Assembly (NCBI GenBank): GCA_951812925.1 | Contig: OX638369.1 | Location: 63,192,228-63,256,227, forward strand | Source of the DNA: Calliopum simillimum | Taxonomy: Eukaryota > Arthropoda > Insecta > Diptera > Lauxaniidae | Reading direction: 5' to 3' | DNA: 64,000 bases | Shown: positions 1 to 11,620 of the stretch, piece after piece | Numbering within the stretch: position 1 is the stretch's first letter | Layout: every line of letters begins with the position of its first letter | Notes under the pieces: model-generated | What the model was told of the DNA's origin: nothing | The model's database searches: none | Seen by the model: the letters and a program-made list of their open reading frames with translations, nothing else | Made by a program: the position numbers and the translations under genes

Positions 1-331
1 GGTTCGAATATCTCAAAAAACGCTTTCAGTATAACGTTTTGAAACTTTTGCTTAAATGGGAGGTGCCACGCCCTCTTTTCTGAATTCGCTCAGTTTTTTA
101 TCAGAGCTTGCGCTTACAATTCGTAGTACTTATGTGTATTGTGGTTGCATTGTCGTGAAAAATACTCCTAAAATTGCATTTTGAATATATTTTTTGTATG
201 GGCGGTAGGCGTGCCCGTTGACCGATTTTGCTCGTTTTCAATCCCCCGAGCTAACTTTGACGACGGAGGCAGTGTACCAAATTTCATTGAATTATCTTGC
301 TCAGTTTTCCCAAAAAGTGTATTTCAACACT

Positions 332-395
332 CAGCCACCCAGCCAGCCAGCCACCCAGCCAGCCAGCCACCCAGCCAACCAGCCAGCCTGCCAGC
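332..395 (+). repeat. CAGC microsatellite inside D1
   Basis: About 15 imperfect units of CAGC with CACC variants. Matching arrays occupy the same place in the copies at 27361-28190 (27995-28050) and 31895-32790 (32678-32704). Every reading frame through it is open and gives Pro/Ala/Ser/Gln-rich translations, which are artefacts of the repeat. Confidence 0.9.
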
Positions 396-515
396 CAGAC
401 AGACGGACATGGCTATATCGACTCAGGAGGTGACGCTGATCAAGAATATATATACTTTTCTATACCTGCCACACCTCCTTCTCTGCATTACAAACGGAAG
501 GACAAAGTGAATATA

Positions 516-1368
516 GGGGAACTGATGCTATTGTGGTATAGTTTTTCAATGTGGTATGGTCGCATATCTCCGAATTGGGAAAGAGCCTGTGAACGTCACT
601 GCTTTTATCCTATCAGAAAACATGAAAAACCAGGGATGTGTTGCTGTCATGCACCAAACAAAATTTTTCCGGTGTCAGTAGAACGAAACTTAAGTCGCGT
701 GTGGTTGATTTTTTTTTCCGGATTTTTTGGAAAAAAATTTTGTTAAGAAAAAGTTGCTTTTTGGTGAAGTTTTATTTATATTCAATAAAGGTAGTGCTAA
801 GTATTGCGAAATAAGAATTTAACTGTGTAAATTCGCAAAGTTTCCCATTTTATTTTTAAAATTTTGTAATTTCTAAAAATTGGCCAGTGTGGTATAGTCG
901 GGATTCGCTAATGTGGTATATGAATATTTCTTGTTATTCTGAACATTATTTGATTGCTGTTTATTTTTTTATAAAAACTATGAGTTTGAGTACCAATGTA
1001 AATGTTATTATGAACTTATTTCATACCTTTCAAACTTTATATTTGGTTGTTTGGTTAAGTATACCACATTACCATACTTAAGTATACCACATTACCAGCC
1101 CACTTTACAAGTACTGATCAGTATATATACCACATTGTGCCACCATATATACCACATTACCTCCCAACTTTTTGAAAACAGCTTTTTTGACTTTTTTCAG
1201 ATTTTGCTCAATAACTTTTTTTAATGAAATTGCACACATTTTATTGAAATATATTCTGTAGCCAATACTTCAATGATTAGAATAAAAAAATTTGGCTGAA
1301 ATTGATCTTACGGTTCTCTTTCAAATTCTACCTAAACATTAGCTATACCACAATAGCATCAGTTCCCC
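516..1368. mobile_element. 853-bp MITE with TA duplication and GTGGTATA motif arrays
   Basis: The ends are inverted repeats beginning GGGGAACTGATGCTATTGTG, flanked by TA at 514-515 and 1369-1370. The motif GTGGTAT(A) occurs in forward orientation in the left half (near 532, 551, 890, 913) and only as its reverse complement TATACCAC in the right half (near 1059, 1084, 1127, 1149, 1343). No transposase is present, so it is non-autonomous. DINE-like copies ending at 28184 and 57354 show the unoccupied target gtgaatata-cctgg, which confirms the boundaries. The TA duplication fits Tc1/mariner-type integration; the family is not recognised. Confidence 0.85.
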
Positions 1369-1391
1369 TACCCTGGGTGTAGGGTATAAAA

Positions 1392-3339
1392 ATATCATGC
1401 CAGGTTTCGCAAAGTGAATGAAACGATCATCCTAAATGTATGCTTTAATTTTCAACAGAATTTTATTCCTATTGCATACTTTTATGCGTTGCATGTACTT
1501 AGTAAGTGGGCCAGTTTTACGTGTTGCACAAGTTGAACGAGTTTGAAGCTGCTGCATGCTGCAACTACTGCTGCTGTTGTTGTTGTTAATGTTGTCGTTG
1601 CAACCATACCAACTGCTGATGTAATCCATCTTCATCATGTGGCACATCGTCCTTGACGATACGCCCCGCTCTGATGGGCCGATGTTGTAGGTATGGCAAC
1701 TTTTGCTCAATGCAATAAAACTTGGAATTCACTCGACTTAACAAGAATATCGCATTTGCAACAGCAAATCAGTTTCAATTCACTACTTTACACAACTTTT
1801 TGAACCCCCCCATCCCCCGCTCCCTCGTCCCATGTATCCTCTAATGGCAGCCAGCCAACGTCGGCCCCTCTCCAAAACAAACAAAAACCCAACAAACTCA
1901 ACGAAACTTAACTCAACCGAATACTAAAATGAAAGAAAATAAAAAAATTTAAAAAAAAAACAACAACAAGAAAACAACAAAATGTCATTGTGGCGACTTT
2001 AGAACGGTTCAGTTGAGTTGAGCTTCGTTAAGTTTCGTTGACTTTTTATGTTTTGTTTTGTGGATTTTAAAGGATTTTAATTGAAAATATTTGGTATTTA
2101 AGAAGGCAAACATTGTTGACTTAACAATTGGGAATTCGAAAATTTGGTATAATAAATATTTTTCTTAAATCTGTCAGTCAACATATTACAACCACATGCA
2201 CATAATAACAATAGTACATATCTACGCTGAATAAACTCCATAAGAGAACAGATATTGTCGCAATCTATCTTAATTTTCTCAATGTCTCTAGAGATCAAAT
2301 CAATATTTCTCTGTTCCTTCACAATTTTTTCTTCTTTCCTTTCCTTTTTTGATTTGGATGTAAGGGGGAAATTCCATGTTTAACTTGCTTATAAAAAATA
2401 ATTCAAAGAATGAAATCAAAACTATAAGTCGACTTAATATAAATATATTCAAGCTCATTCTTTCATTTATTCCTCGTAAAATTACTCCTTAATTTTTATT
2501 AAGATCTTAATAAACACTAAAAACATCCAAAACTAAAACGGCAATTTTACCCAGAATTAGTGGAAGACTGAGCTGGCGCGAAATTAAAAATTACTTTTCC
2601 ATTTCAATAATTTATTTCTTTAACAATTTAATTCATAAGCCATCCCGCGTGGTATTGCACAAATGTGCTCTAATGTGAATACATATCCTCATCAATGTTG
2701 CTGCCTTATCTGGAAATTTTCAATTTTCTATTGCTGCTCACAATTTCTTCATTTATGACACCAATTAGAGTTCCGCAGGGAATTATCGCGTAGACGAGCA
2801 ACAACTGACATTCATAGTACATATTCCATCCATGTTTCTACAATTTTGTATTGACACAGTCAGGCTAGATCCACCGCATTACTAAACGAATCGTTTGTGT
2901 GATGAGCAGAAATGGAATGAAATTTCTATCAATAAATTGGGATAAAATCAAGGAAGTACGGGAAATGAAAAATTGAGACGAGCATCATACCTAATAAACA
3001 AAAAATCCTTGAAAATTAAAGTTTATTTTAGTGTCATTTGGAAGTAAACTTATGAAATATTTGGAAATTATTGATTTTATATTGCATAAATATCATTTAG
3101 AGTAACTAAGTTTTAGTGACCTAATGATACGAAGTGGGTTCCTTTTCGTATACATAAGAGTACATACTTACATATAACAGATTCTTGGTGAGAACGAACC
3201 AACTTTTAGATCGACCATCACCTTTTTAGCATGGTACTTTTCTCGATTTGACTACGTACGAATTATTATTTTTCCCGAAAAGGTTTTTTCTACCTGTCGG
3301 CCTTGTCACATTGTTAACGTGTTTGAGAAAAGATGGGTA
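1392..3339. other. Non-coding AT-rich stretch
   Basis: No coding exon, RNA gene or transposon end could be supported. There is a short CTG/GTT-rich microsatellite near 1550-1590, a pyrimidine-rich patch near 1805-1830 and a CAACAA patch near 1960-1980. It looks like unique intergenic or intronic DNA. Confidence 0.5.
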
Positions 3340-3479
3340 TAAGGAGTGAGATCGAAAAAATCTTAAAATCTTGATTTTTGTTTTATTTAATTATTTGTTA
3401 CAAATTACAGAAAAATATAACTTTTATAGATCTAACCACTGTTTATGAACTAGTGGATCTTTTTTGGTAAGCCTGCCAT

Positions 3480-4545
3480 TAGAGATTTGATAGTTGTTTC
3501 AGACACCTTTTTGGAACAGTTTGCCCATCTCCTTTAAAAATCTTCGATATTTTGGGACACCTTATTTGTGCTCTTTAAGTTTCTTTTGACAAGAGCCCAA
3601 TATCTCTCTATTGGTCTTAACTCCGGACAATTTGGAAGATTGGCCTCTCTTGGTACAAAAACTATGTTATTACTTTGGTACCACTCGAGAAATTTCTTGC
3701 CTTAGTGGCATGATGCCAAGTCTGCGGTAAAATTATAAAAAGACGCAACTCGTTTTTCATAGTTTTGAGAAAATCGAAATTTTATTTTTATTCAGAAAAG
3801 GCAGCAACTTTTCTTTCTGATAAAAACTATTTCATTTTTCATATTTTTTGTATGGAGTTACTGCCTTTTATGATTTTAGTTATGAAAAATATGAAAACAG
3901 GGTGTAATGTTTGCAATTCTTTATTTGTAAGAGAAGTGGAAAACGTAAAAATTGGCCAAAAACATAGATAAAAATTAGCTTAATACGATGAGGAAATAAA
4001 GTTTGAAAGGCCGTAACTTAAGTTGCGGACTTTGCGGCAGAAATCAGGCCAAAATATGTGGTCACATTGTGCTCTCTTATGAAAGGAACAAGTCTTTTTT
4101 CAAACATTCTTTGATGAATATTTTGGTATTTATAAAGCCCACTGTAACAAATGACTTGACAGGAATTTTTTAGGAAATTTTGTCTGCTTTTGGATTTTAA
4201 ATTGTTCTTCGACATATCCTCGAGCATCAGCAAAATAAAACCTGCTCTGGCTTTAACTTTCCGCACCAAATAGTCAGAGCACTGGGCTAACTGGGCAGCT
4301 TTTCTAGCAGATGTGTTTGGAGATCTTTTCAATATGCTTTCAATTTTCTTGGCTTTCCCACTATCATGTGGACCTTGTTTTCTTCCCGAACCAGGTTTCC
4401 TATCAATGTCAAATTCTTCTGAAACTGTTTAATAACATTGGAAACAGTTTGACGGCAGACCTTCAATTCTTTGGCCAATTTTTTGTATGACCAATTTGAA
4501 TTTTTTTTTGAAATTTTTAATCTTTTTCTTTACTCATTTTAATCA
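3480..4545 (-). pseudogene. Broken DD37E-type transposase
   Basis: Reading the minus strand: an N-terminal helix-turn-helix (NWSYKKLAKELKVCRQTVSN, near 4450-4500) and a second DNA-binding part (SARKAAQLAQCSDYLVRKVK, near 4250-4310). A long open segment of 104 residues spans 4018-4332 (catalytic-domain block ending REHNVTTYF). After an interruption comes DLASCH, then PNCPELRPIERYWAL near 3610-3640. From the Asp of DLASCH to the Glu of RPIE there are 37 intervening positions, counting a stop at the Tyr site, which matches D37E spacing. Frameshifts and stops make it non-functional. The same protein family occurs at 52104-54620. Confidence 0.75.
3728..4032. mobile_element. 305-bp insertion inside the DD37E transposase
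   Basis: It separates the WPD part (minus strand, near 4045) from the ASCHY part (near 3710) of the transposase. TGCGG flanks both sides (3723-3727 and 4033-4037). Weak inverted ends share the string CGCAACT. Its class is not recognised. The exact junctions are uncertain because the surrounding coding frame has also decayed. Confidence 0.45.
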
Positions 4546-4697
4546 AACTCACATCAAATCAACATGTTAGTCATTAAAAATAATAATTGACATATTTTTC
4601 AAAGATAACTAGATCAAAGAAATTTTTAAATTTTACACCCAAAAAAAATTATTAGGTAAAACGTGTGTTAAGATTTTTTCAATCTCACTCCTTAGCA

Positions 4698-5051
4698 AAG
4701 GAAAAATTTATGAAAATTCTAAAAAAGTTAACCAAATTTCAAATTTAAATATCTCAAAAAACGCATTTTTTATTTGACTGAATAGTAAAAAGATCTCAGC
4801 CTCCTGGCCAGTCTCCTGGAAACTTAAAGATCTAATTTTTGTTTTTTAGTTAAAATAATTGGGTTTTAACAAACAGCGCTTAATAAGATAATTTCTTGAC
4901 GTACTTGACTGTGCCGAAAATGACGTATTTTCCTTCCTTCGTAAGTAGAATCATCAAGTTTTGCATATTCTAAAAAAAAATTCAGTTATTGGCCTACAGA
5001 AACCGATGTTACGAGCATTTTGTTGCTAAACGATAAGGAACTTGATATTGG
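4698..5051. other. AT-rich sequence, no gene
   Basis: Contains only the phrase atctcaaaaaacgc, shared with the DINE-like monomer, and diverged repeat sequence leading into the fold-back. No coding exon is supported. Confidence 0.4.
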
Positions 5052-5762
5052 GAAACAAAGTTCTAACTGCCAGATAGAAATTTGTGTTTCTGTAAGAGAG
5101 CAGGCAAATTAGATAAAATCATGTAATTTTGTTAAACAAGCCCCGATTTTGAGCCAACATGGCTCATTTTACTAGTAATTAGTCTTAGAAAAAACCAACA
5201 CTTAAGATTTATGCAGTTTTTGAAAAATGGTCGAAAAACGGTTTTCGAAAAATTAACATAAGTACTTTCATGTAACATTAAAATCGAGTATAACTTTTTA
5301 AATAAAAATCACACGAGACCAGTTTGTATCTCATTTTGAAGAAGAAGAACAGTACTTTATGCTTCATTCAATAGAAAAGAGAAAAACAATTTTGTGCGTC
5401 TTCTAAACAACCTCAAAAATCGCGTTTTTGATCATTTTTTTAACATTTATGATAGGATATCTCCGAAACCATATAAGATATAGCAACTCTGATGCCAGAT
5501 TTGGATTCAACGTTGGCAGTTATATCGAAAATGGCTATCTTCGATTCGATTTCTTCAATTTTCCAGAACCGTTTTTTGACCTTTTTTCAAAAACTGCATA
5601 AATCTTAAGTGTTGGTTTTTTCTAAGTTCAATTACTAACAAAATGAGCCATGTCGGCTCAAAATCGGCGCGTGTTTAACAAAATTACATGATTTTTTCTA
5701 ATTTGCCTGCTCTGTTACAGAAACACAAAGTTCTATCTGGCAGTTAGAACTTTATGAAACTA
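5052..5762. mobile_element. Fold-back element, ~205-bp arms and ~300-bp loop
   Basis: The left arm (5052-5260) reappears inverted at 5555-5760; shared strings include aagttctaactgccagatag, aaaatcatgtaattttgtta and ccaacacttaagatttatgc. The loop (5280-5540: tcattttgaagaagaagaac, aacctcaaaaatcgcgtttt) matches 41445-41640 inside the fold-back at 40700-42546, so both belong to one diverged family. There is no coding sequence; a transcript would fold into a long hairpin. Confidence 0.8.
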
Positions 5763-7150
5763 ACTTTATTTTGAGTAGATCGAATCTTGTGCATCTCAAT
5801 TTCATTAATTATTTCAGAAACCATACGAGATAGAAATATTTGAGTAAATCGAAAGAGCGTGGTCTATTTAGTACGAATCCATATATAACTCAATTTCACA
5901 AAAAATGTCAGTTAGAACCCTGTTGTTCTAAGGCCGCGATATGCCACACAGGTCAAGAAAACTGGTTTCGACTCAAATAAAAAATACGTACGTTTTTAGT
6001 CAAATCGTTTAAAGTCCTCTTATTGAACCGACTATCCTTAGTATCTGAATGTAGGTTGGTTGCATTATCTCTACTTACCAATTGGTTAAAGCATTTTGAG
6101 GATTCTTAATAAATATCTATGCAAAAGGGGAAGATAGTAAGCTTGAAAATTCTTATTCACAGCTGCATAAGTCCTACTGAAGAAGAAAACTGAATAATGT
6201 CAAAACTAACTAAAAAGTGCATACAATTCGTTATTTTCAATTATCAAGTATTAACTCGTATATTAATATCCATGAACTTATGACAAAACAATCTATCTCG
6301 AGATTTTCCAGAATTTTAGTCGTAAAAATAAAAAATAAATACGATTATTTTGGTGTAATCTTCTCTACAAGTTTTAGTTACAAAGATATAAGGGTGTCTC
6401 ATAGCTCACGCAAGGTTAAGTATTGCTTACCAAAAAAACAGATTTTAGGGTTAACAAAAATGTATAGAAAGAGGAGATTTAATGATGCTCTCCTGAAAAA
6501 ATTGTCAGTTTCGAGGTAATTTGTTTTGTCACAATGCCACAGATATGTGAAACCACAATTGTATTTTAAATTAAATTAATATAATCTATAGTTTGTATTC
6601 CTAAGGCATATTTAAATTAATCAGTAGTGCTTCATTAAGGCGAACATAATTATTTTGAGTAAGCCCTTTTCCATAAGAATCTTCATTCCAACTTCTATTA
6701 AATTTTAAGAGCATAGCGGTGCTTAAGCCAAAGTACAAACAAACAAACAACAACAACAACAACAATGCCAACAATAAAGATAACTCTTTTATGGCGCAAA
6801 AGTCTCACCTTTTCCTAAATTAAACAGATCCTGCTATAAACATACCGTACCGCAATATTTCTGTTTATTTCGCACAATGCCAAGCCCCTTCGGGAGAATT
6901 AACCAAATTGACTTTTCATTATGGAGACACAAAAAAGGCCTATTTAACATTTGTGTTGTGTTTCGTTTGTTTGTTTGTTTGCTATTTTCAATCTACTCGT
7001 TCGGCTACACGGCTTCAAATTTTGTCGCAATAACCAGCAACAACAAAACAGCAATAATTCCCATTAAAAATGACTCTTTTGGGAAACAACATCCCAGGCA
7101 CAATTCGCACACAATTCAACCCATAATTGCCTTAGTAAATCCTATTAAAT

Positions 7151-7188
<38 letters not shown>

Positions 7189-8140
7189 CTAAAACGCTGA
7201 CTGAAGTAACGGCGGCGGCAGCAGGACATAGTGGAAAATGAACAAGTTAAAGTAGATGACAAAAAACAGAAAAAAGAAAGAAAGGGCGTAAGAGTTAAGC
7301 CAGCTTTGCGTATGTAAAAATGTGTGTCCCACTTTTTCCGGAAATATTTCCCAAAGGTAACAACGATTTAACCTCACCTTTATTAAGTGGGCCAGCGACG
7401 ATACAACGATACAGCGAACAAAACAACGAATGGAAAAAGTTGTAGAGCTGCAAGGCAAAGAAAGGCTAAAAGTGAAATTTCGGTATTATTTATAATCCCG
7501 CAACTCATCTGCATAAGGCCGCAGGATCTGTGTGTGTGTGTGTTTGCCTGTGCATGTTGCTGCATGGGTAAGCAAGGAAGAGAACAAAAGATAACCGAAT
7601 GCTGGCATGTATCGTCTAGGTAGAGTTGCCAATAGTTAAATAAAATTTAGAATGCTTGTTATGCTCTTGAGTGCTATTTGCATATCTTGTTTCATAATCA
7701 TTCAAAAAAGGACATTGCAAAATCTTCACTTGAAGGAAGATTTCTAGAAGGCTGTGCAATTAAAATTGAAATAAAACAATTTGTGTACATGGCAATAGAT
7801 TACTTCATAAAAGCGTGAATGGATGATAAAAATTCTATTGTATATGCATTTAAAATTTTTTTTTTTTAATGAGTTGTGCCCAAATTTTTTGTGGTTTTTT
7901 TTACCTCACTCATCATGTAAACAGAGCGACGAAAAAACGCATTACTTGCGTAGCCCAACGAGCTTCTACCACAATCGTGAGTATTTTAACTTCTGAATCT
8001 TCTTAAACAACGCTGTTAAGTCCAAATCAGCAACAAAACGTGGTCAAAACGCCACGAAACGTAGTTAAATCCAAATCAGAAACGAAACGTAGTCAAAACA
8101 CTTACGAACGTTGTATAAGCTTATTTCAAAACAAATAGAC
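5763..8140. other. Mostly unique non-coding DNA
   Basis: The first ~360 bases are diverged fold-back-family sequence (atctcaatttcattaattat). From about 6120 on nothing repeats within the window. Simple repeats lie at 6740-6765 (CAA) and 7151-7183 (CA). No convincing exon or RNA gene was found. Confidence 0.45.
7151..7183. repeat. (CA)n microsatellite
   Basis: A near-perfect run of about 16 CA dinucleotides; a shorter GT run lies at 7530-7542. Confidence 0.95.
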
Positions 8141-8232
8141 TTTGGCAGTGGCTGAGTTCGTTAACGTCCGCATCTATCACACGACCGGTTCCAGGTTCAG
8201 ATCTCCCCAATACCAAACAAAAAAATATTTAT
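8141..8232 (+). mobile_element. tRNA-derived SINE-like fragment (or tRNA pseudogene)
   Basis: An A-box-like string agtggctgagttcg (8147-8160) is followed 33 bases later by a B-box-like ggttcagatctcc (8194-8206), the spacing of an internal Pol III promoter, and then an A-rich tail. A related piece lies inverted at 50326-50393 (shared tctatcacacga and caggttca). The acceptor stem does not pair, so it is not a working tRNA gene. Confidence 0.45.
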
Positions 8233-8249
8233 TTAAAGAAAAATAATAT

Positions 8250-9360
8250 CAGTTTCATTGTTGTTGACAGGAAAAAAATATACAGGGTTTGGATTTCATG
8301 ATGTCACCTTAAATCGGCCATATCTTTTGAAGGTACCAATGTGCAGGATCTTTCAAGAGCCTATTTTGAAGAGAAAGTGTAGTACTAAGAACATGATAAA
8401 ATACAAAATTAAACAACAAAAATTTTCTGCTGCCTGCAGCTAACCGCAAAAATATAATTTTTCGTATGTTTACAAAAATTTCTAAAATGGTGAGGTGCAA
8501 AATTCTGACCGAAAAGAACCATATCAAATAAGCCAACAATTTTTGATTTTAGTTAATATAAAGTATTAAAACCGTTTTTCTAGAATGTTTTCTCCTATAA
8601 TATAATTTTTTTCAGTTAAATACTTAAGTCCATCAGATTTTGACTGCACCAATTCAAACTGTTGAAGTGTTTTAATTTGATTACCTCTGGGCTGTTGAAT
8701 CCTTATTCTTCGAGATTCTTTTTTAACTGTGCCTCCAAGGCCGTCGTTAGAACTTTTTCCATAGCTGGCATCAAAGGTATGCCACTCAGCCTTACAGCCA
8801 AATTTTTCTGATGATAGCGCAAGCTTATAAATTTTTATTCTTGAACTATGCTTCGGAACCGATATATATGGGACGTTTCACGTCAACTGGACCAGCTCTG
8901 CGGCCAAAAATTGGTCTCTTCGAGGCATAAATATTGATATATCACGCTTAAAAATCAGACTTTAAATGCCGAAGATATGATGTAAAACTTTATTGGGCGA
9001 CCCCTACGTTTGGTCAAAAAAAAAAAAAAAATATATTTTCCGAATTTTCTTGCAAAAATACATCGTTTTAGAGGCGGTTCGGCTGCGGACTTTTTTTTCT
9101 GGTAAGGTCTAGACACCTATTTTCAGCAAAAAAAAAAATAAAAAAAAATATTTTAAATATTTCTTTTGGAGTAATCGAAATACTTTCGTAGCAAAAGACT
9201 AATGATTTTTTGCGAGCCTTAATTTTCCGACATTAGAGTGACACATTTAGATGGTAGGAACTGAGATCCGGTGGGTAAGAACTTAAACGGGGCGCTTGAT
9301 GTCAATAACCTCTGCAGAAAGAAAAGAGGTGTCTTTGAGACATAAATATTGATATACATA
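8250..9360. repeat. Diverged dispersed repeats
   Basis: 8258-8540 has a relative at 17165-17430 (shared ctttcaagagcctattttga-type string, gtagtactaa, attctgac). 8900-9130 shares ccgaattttcttgcaaaa and acatcgttttagaggcgg with 11540-11580. No coding region is supported. Confidence 0.5.
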
Positions 9361-11620
9361 TGTAACCAGGGGCGTGGAGAGAAAATCCGGGCTGGTTTTT
9401 TTGTTCGATACTAGCACACAGGATGACCAAGAGATAAGTGAAATGTGCAAAGTTGTGGTTTTGTTAAATAAAAGTCAAAAAATAAGATTTCGGCCGGTTT
9501 TCGATCAATGCTTGAAAAATATATATACTAAAAAAAGGTAAATTATTTTAACTGCACGTAACTTCGAGACTATTGGTTTTTCGGAGATGTCATTAATTCA
9601 ACTTTTGTGAAGAATGACTAGGCCAACATTATATTCTCTGAAGATTTCGGTCTATATATTAAACTTGTTGCTGTTTTGGAACAAAAATATCAATTTTTTA
9701 CGAAAATTTACTTAACTAGAAATTGATTTTTTGTAAATTTCAAATGGCAAAATATTTGTTCTGGAAATCCTATGTTGTAGGAAATTAAATGTTAATTAAA
9801 AAGAAAAAGTTAATTAAAAATACTAATTTTTAAGGTATGGATCTGGGGGTCGATTCTGGTTCAGTGAAACTGTGAAGTGTAAAAAAATTTATCACTTTCA
9901 TTTTCACCGAATCTTTTCACTTCACTTCATCGATTGAAGCGATTCTGTTTTACAAAGTGAAAAAAGCGAGTTGAATAAAATTTTCAATGTGGTGTGTGAA
10001 AATTAACTGACATTCTCTAGCTGACAAATAGTTTGATTTAGAATACAAATTTTATACACATACGTAATGAGATTCTATAGCTGATGTGATAGAGGGTTTG
10101 CTATTTTAATGTTTCGGAGCATTGTGTGAGGAGTTCGATCCCAATAGAGGACAGTTATTTTTTTTTTAAATTTTTTTTTTTAATAATTAACGCTTACCTC
10201 TTTTTAGTTAAGCAGAGGTAAGCGCTTACTCCCTAGGACATACAATGAAATGATGCTTCTTATGGAACGTAAGTGCTTGGTGCTGACAAATACATAAATG
10301 CTAATGAAAAGGTTTTAAACCACTCTTCTCCTTGGTCGAAATTGACTTTTAGAATACGAATAAACCACGATTACGGCCACACGGTTCTAGCTAAGAGAAT
10401 GAAACTTGGTACAGATAATGCTTGGGGTCGAAGTGTGATTGAGATTCAAATTCAGGCGGATAGTTTCAGAGTCTACAAAGGACAGACTGTCTGATTTGGG
10501 ATCCGATCTAAATCACGCTGTCCACTTGCTTTAGGTGGTCAAAACGAACTCTAGTTTTTTAATTGAACTAACTAAAACTGGACTGCGATGGAATAAGCGG
10601 CGTTAAATTGAAGCGAAACGAATATAGAATCAATCGGGGTCGTGGGGTGAAAATTGCTTATATTTTGCAATTTAAATTTTTCCATCTGATTGAGCACCTT
10701 CAATTTCCGGCCATTTACATCAACTTATTGTTAATGTTTTATAGGAAACTTCATTTGAAATATTTTTTTTTTGATTTGTTTATGTTTTTTTTCATTAAAT
10801 TAAATTTGTATCACTGTCGAATTTGTCAGTGAAAACTTTTGCTTGAGGTGTAAAAAAACTTTTCACATTTTTTAAAATATTAAACAACAAGAATCGCTTT
10901 TACGGTGAAGTGATAAAAAATCTTTTCACTTCGACTTTTCACTGAACCAGAATCGACCCCCTGGTCTCGAAGTACTGATTTTTGTCTTCAAAATAAGCTA
11001 TGAAATGGTCTTGTATAATTTTCCTTTAAACAATTGCTATTTTCGTGTTCAGCGACCCAACCTTACTTGAGAGGCCCGTGAGGAACCGTAAATCACTCGA
11101 AGGTTTAGAAGCATGAACTTGGAAAAAATTCTGTTCTTAAATAAAAATATGGAAAATAATGTATTAGTGTAGCTTAGAATGAAAATGGAGTAAGTTAAGT
11201 CAAGCAAAAAAACTTATTAGATTTGACCAAAAAGCTCAAGTGAGCAGACGATGTATAGTCTTTGTTTTTTCTCCATTGAAAGCAAAAAAAAAAAAAATAA
11301 ATAATTGTGCGGGCCCTGGCTTTTTCTTAAGCGCTTGTTTCGTGTTCGTCGGTTGGGCCCACTTCCTCTAGTTGAGCGTAAATATTATTTTGCAAGCTTG
11401 CAAAAAACTACTTGAATCTGGGCCCTCCAAAAAACTTCGGGCCCGGGGGCATCCCCCCTTACCCCGCTTCTCATCAGGCCTGTATGTATCATACTTTAAG
11501 AAAGGTCTGTAAATGCCGATGAACAACATTTTTATCCGAATTTTCTTGTAAAATACATCGTTTAAGAGGCGGAACGGCGGATTTTTTTTGCCTGTAAGGC
11601 GATACGGACTAATAGTCAGT
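9361..11620. mobile_element. Fragmented fold-back-family copy, interrupted by another element
   Basis: 9361-9845 corresponds to the left arm of the fold-back at 40700-42546 (tgaaatgtgcaaa, ccggttttcgatcaa, gaatgactaggccaacatta, aaggtatgga). The match resumes at 10964 (ggtctcgaagtac, aaaatnagctatgaaatgg). The break at 9846-10960 is an inserted element. Later parts (11040, 11335) share tttcgtgttcagc with 41940. Confidence 0.65.
9846..10960. mobile_element. 1115-bp inverted-repeat element with CTG target duplication
   Basis: The ends are GGGGTCGATTCTGGTTCAGT and its inverse, 24 bp perfect. CTG stands at 9843-9845 and 10961-10963. The related repeat at 41185 reads ggagccggtctc where this site reads ggat-CTG-gtctc, so it serves as an empty site. 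Subterminal tcacttcac/gaagtgaaa motifs recur at both ends. A 3-bp duplication would suit the PIF/Harbinger or CACTA groups, but CTG is not the usual Harbinger target, so the class is left open. An open frame at 10273-10494 is not recognised. Confidence 0.75.

Larger units (their letters stand above)
1..1391 (+). mobile_element. INE-1/DINE-like (Helentron-type) copy D1, left end outside the window, split by a MITE
   Basis: The copy shows the family's parts in order: one tandem monomer (gggaggtgccacgccctc-type, near 58), a CAGC-rich microsatellite (332-395), a core block with gacagacggacatggctata and gctgatcaagaatatatata, and a 3' hairpin TATACCCT-GGGTGT-AGGGTATA. The core block resembles the conserved block of Drosophila INE-1/DINE-1 (recognised from knowledge, not searched). 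Such elements are non-autonomous and non-coding. A MITE at 516-1368 sits inside the left stem of the hairpin, so the last 23 bases of this copy lie at 1369-1391. Confidence 0.6.
3342..4692 (-). mobile_element. Decayed Tc1/mariner-superfamily element, DD37E-type, 1351 bp
   Basis: The terminal inverted repeats begin AGGAGTGAGATCGAAAAAAT (left) and, inverted at the right, AGGAGTGAGATTGAAAAAAT. TA is duplicated at 3340-3341 and 4693-4694. The interior carries a broken transposase on the minus strand, with a 305-bp insertion in its catalytic domain. About 1.35 kb is the normal size of IS630-Tc1-mariner elements. Confidence 0.85.

Noticed and set aside
181..746. Open frames rich in Pro/Ala/Ser/Gln at the left edge
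   Set aside because: They run through the CAGC microsatellite of a DINE-like copy and, in one case, across the border of a MITE insertion.
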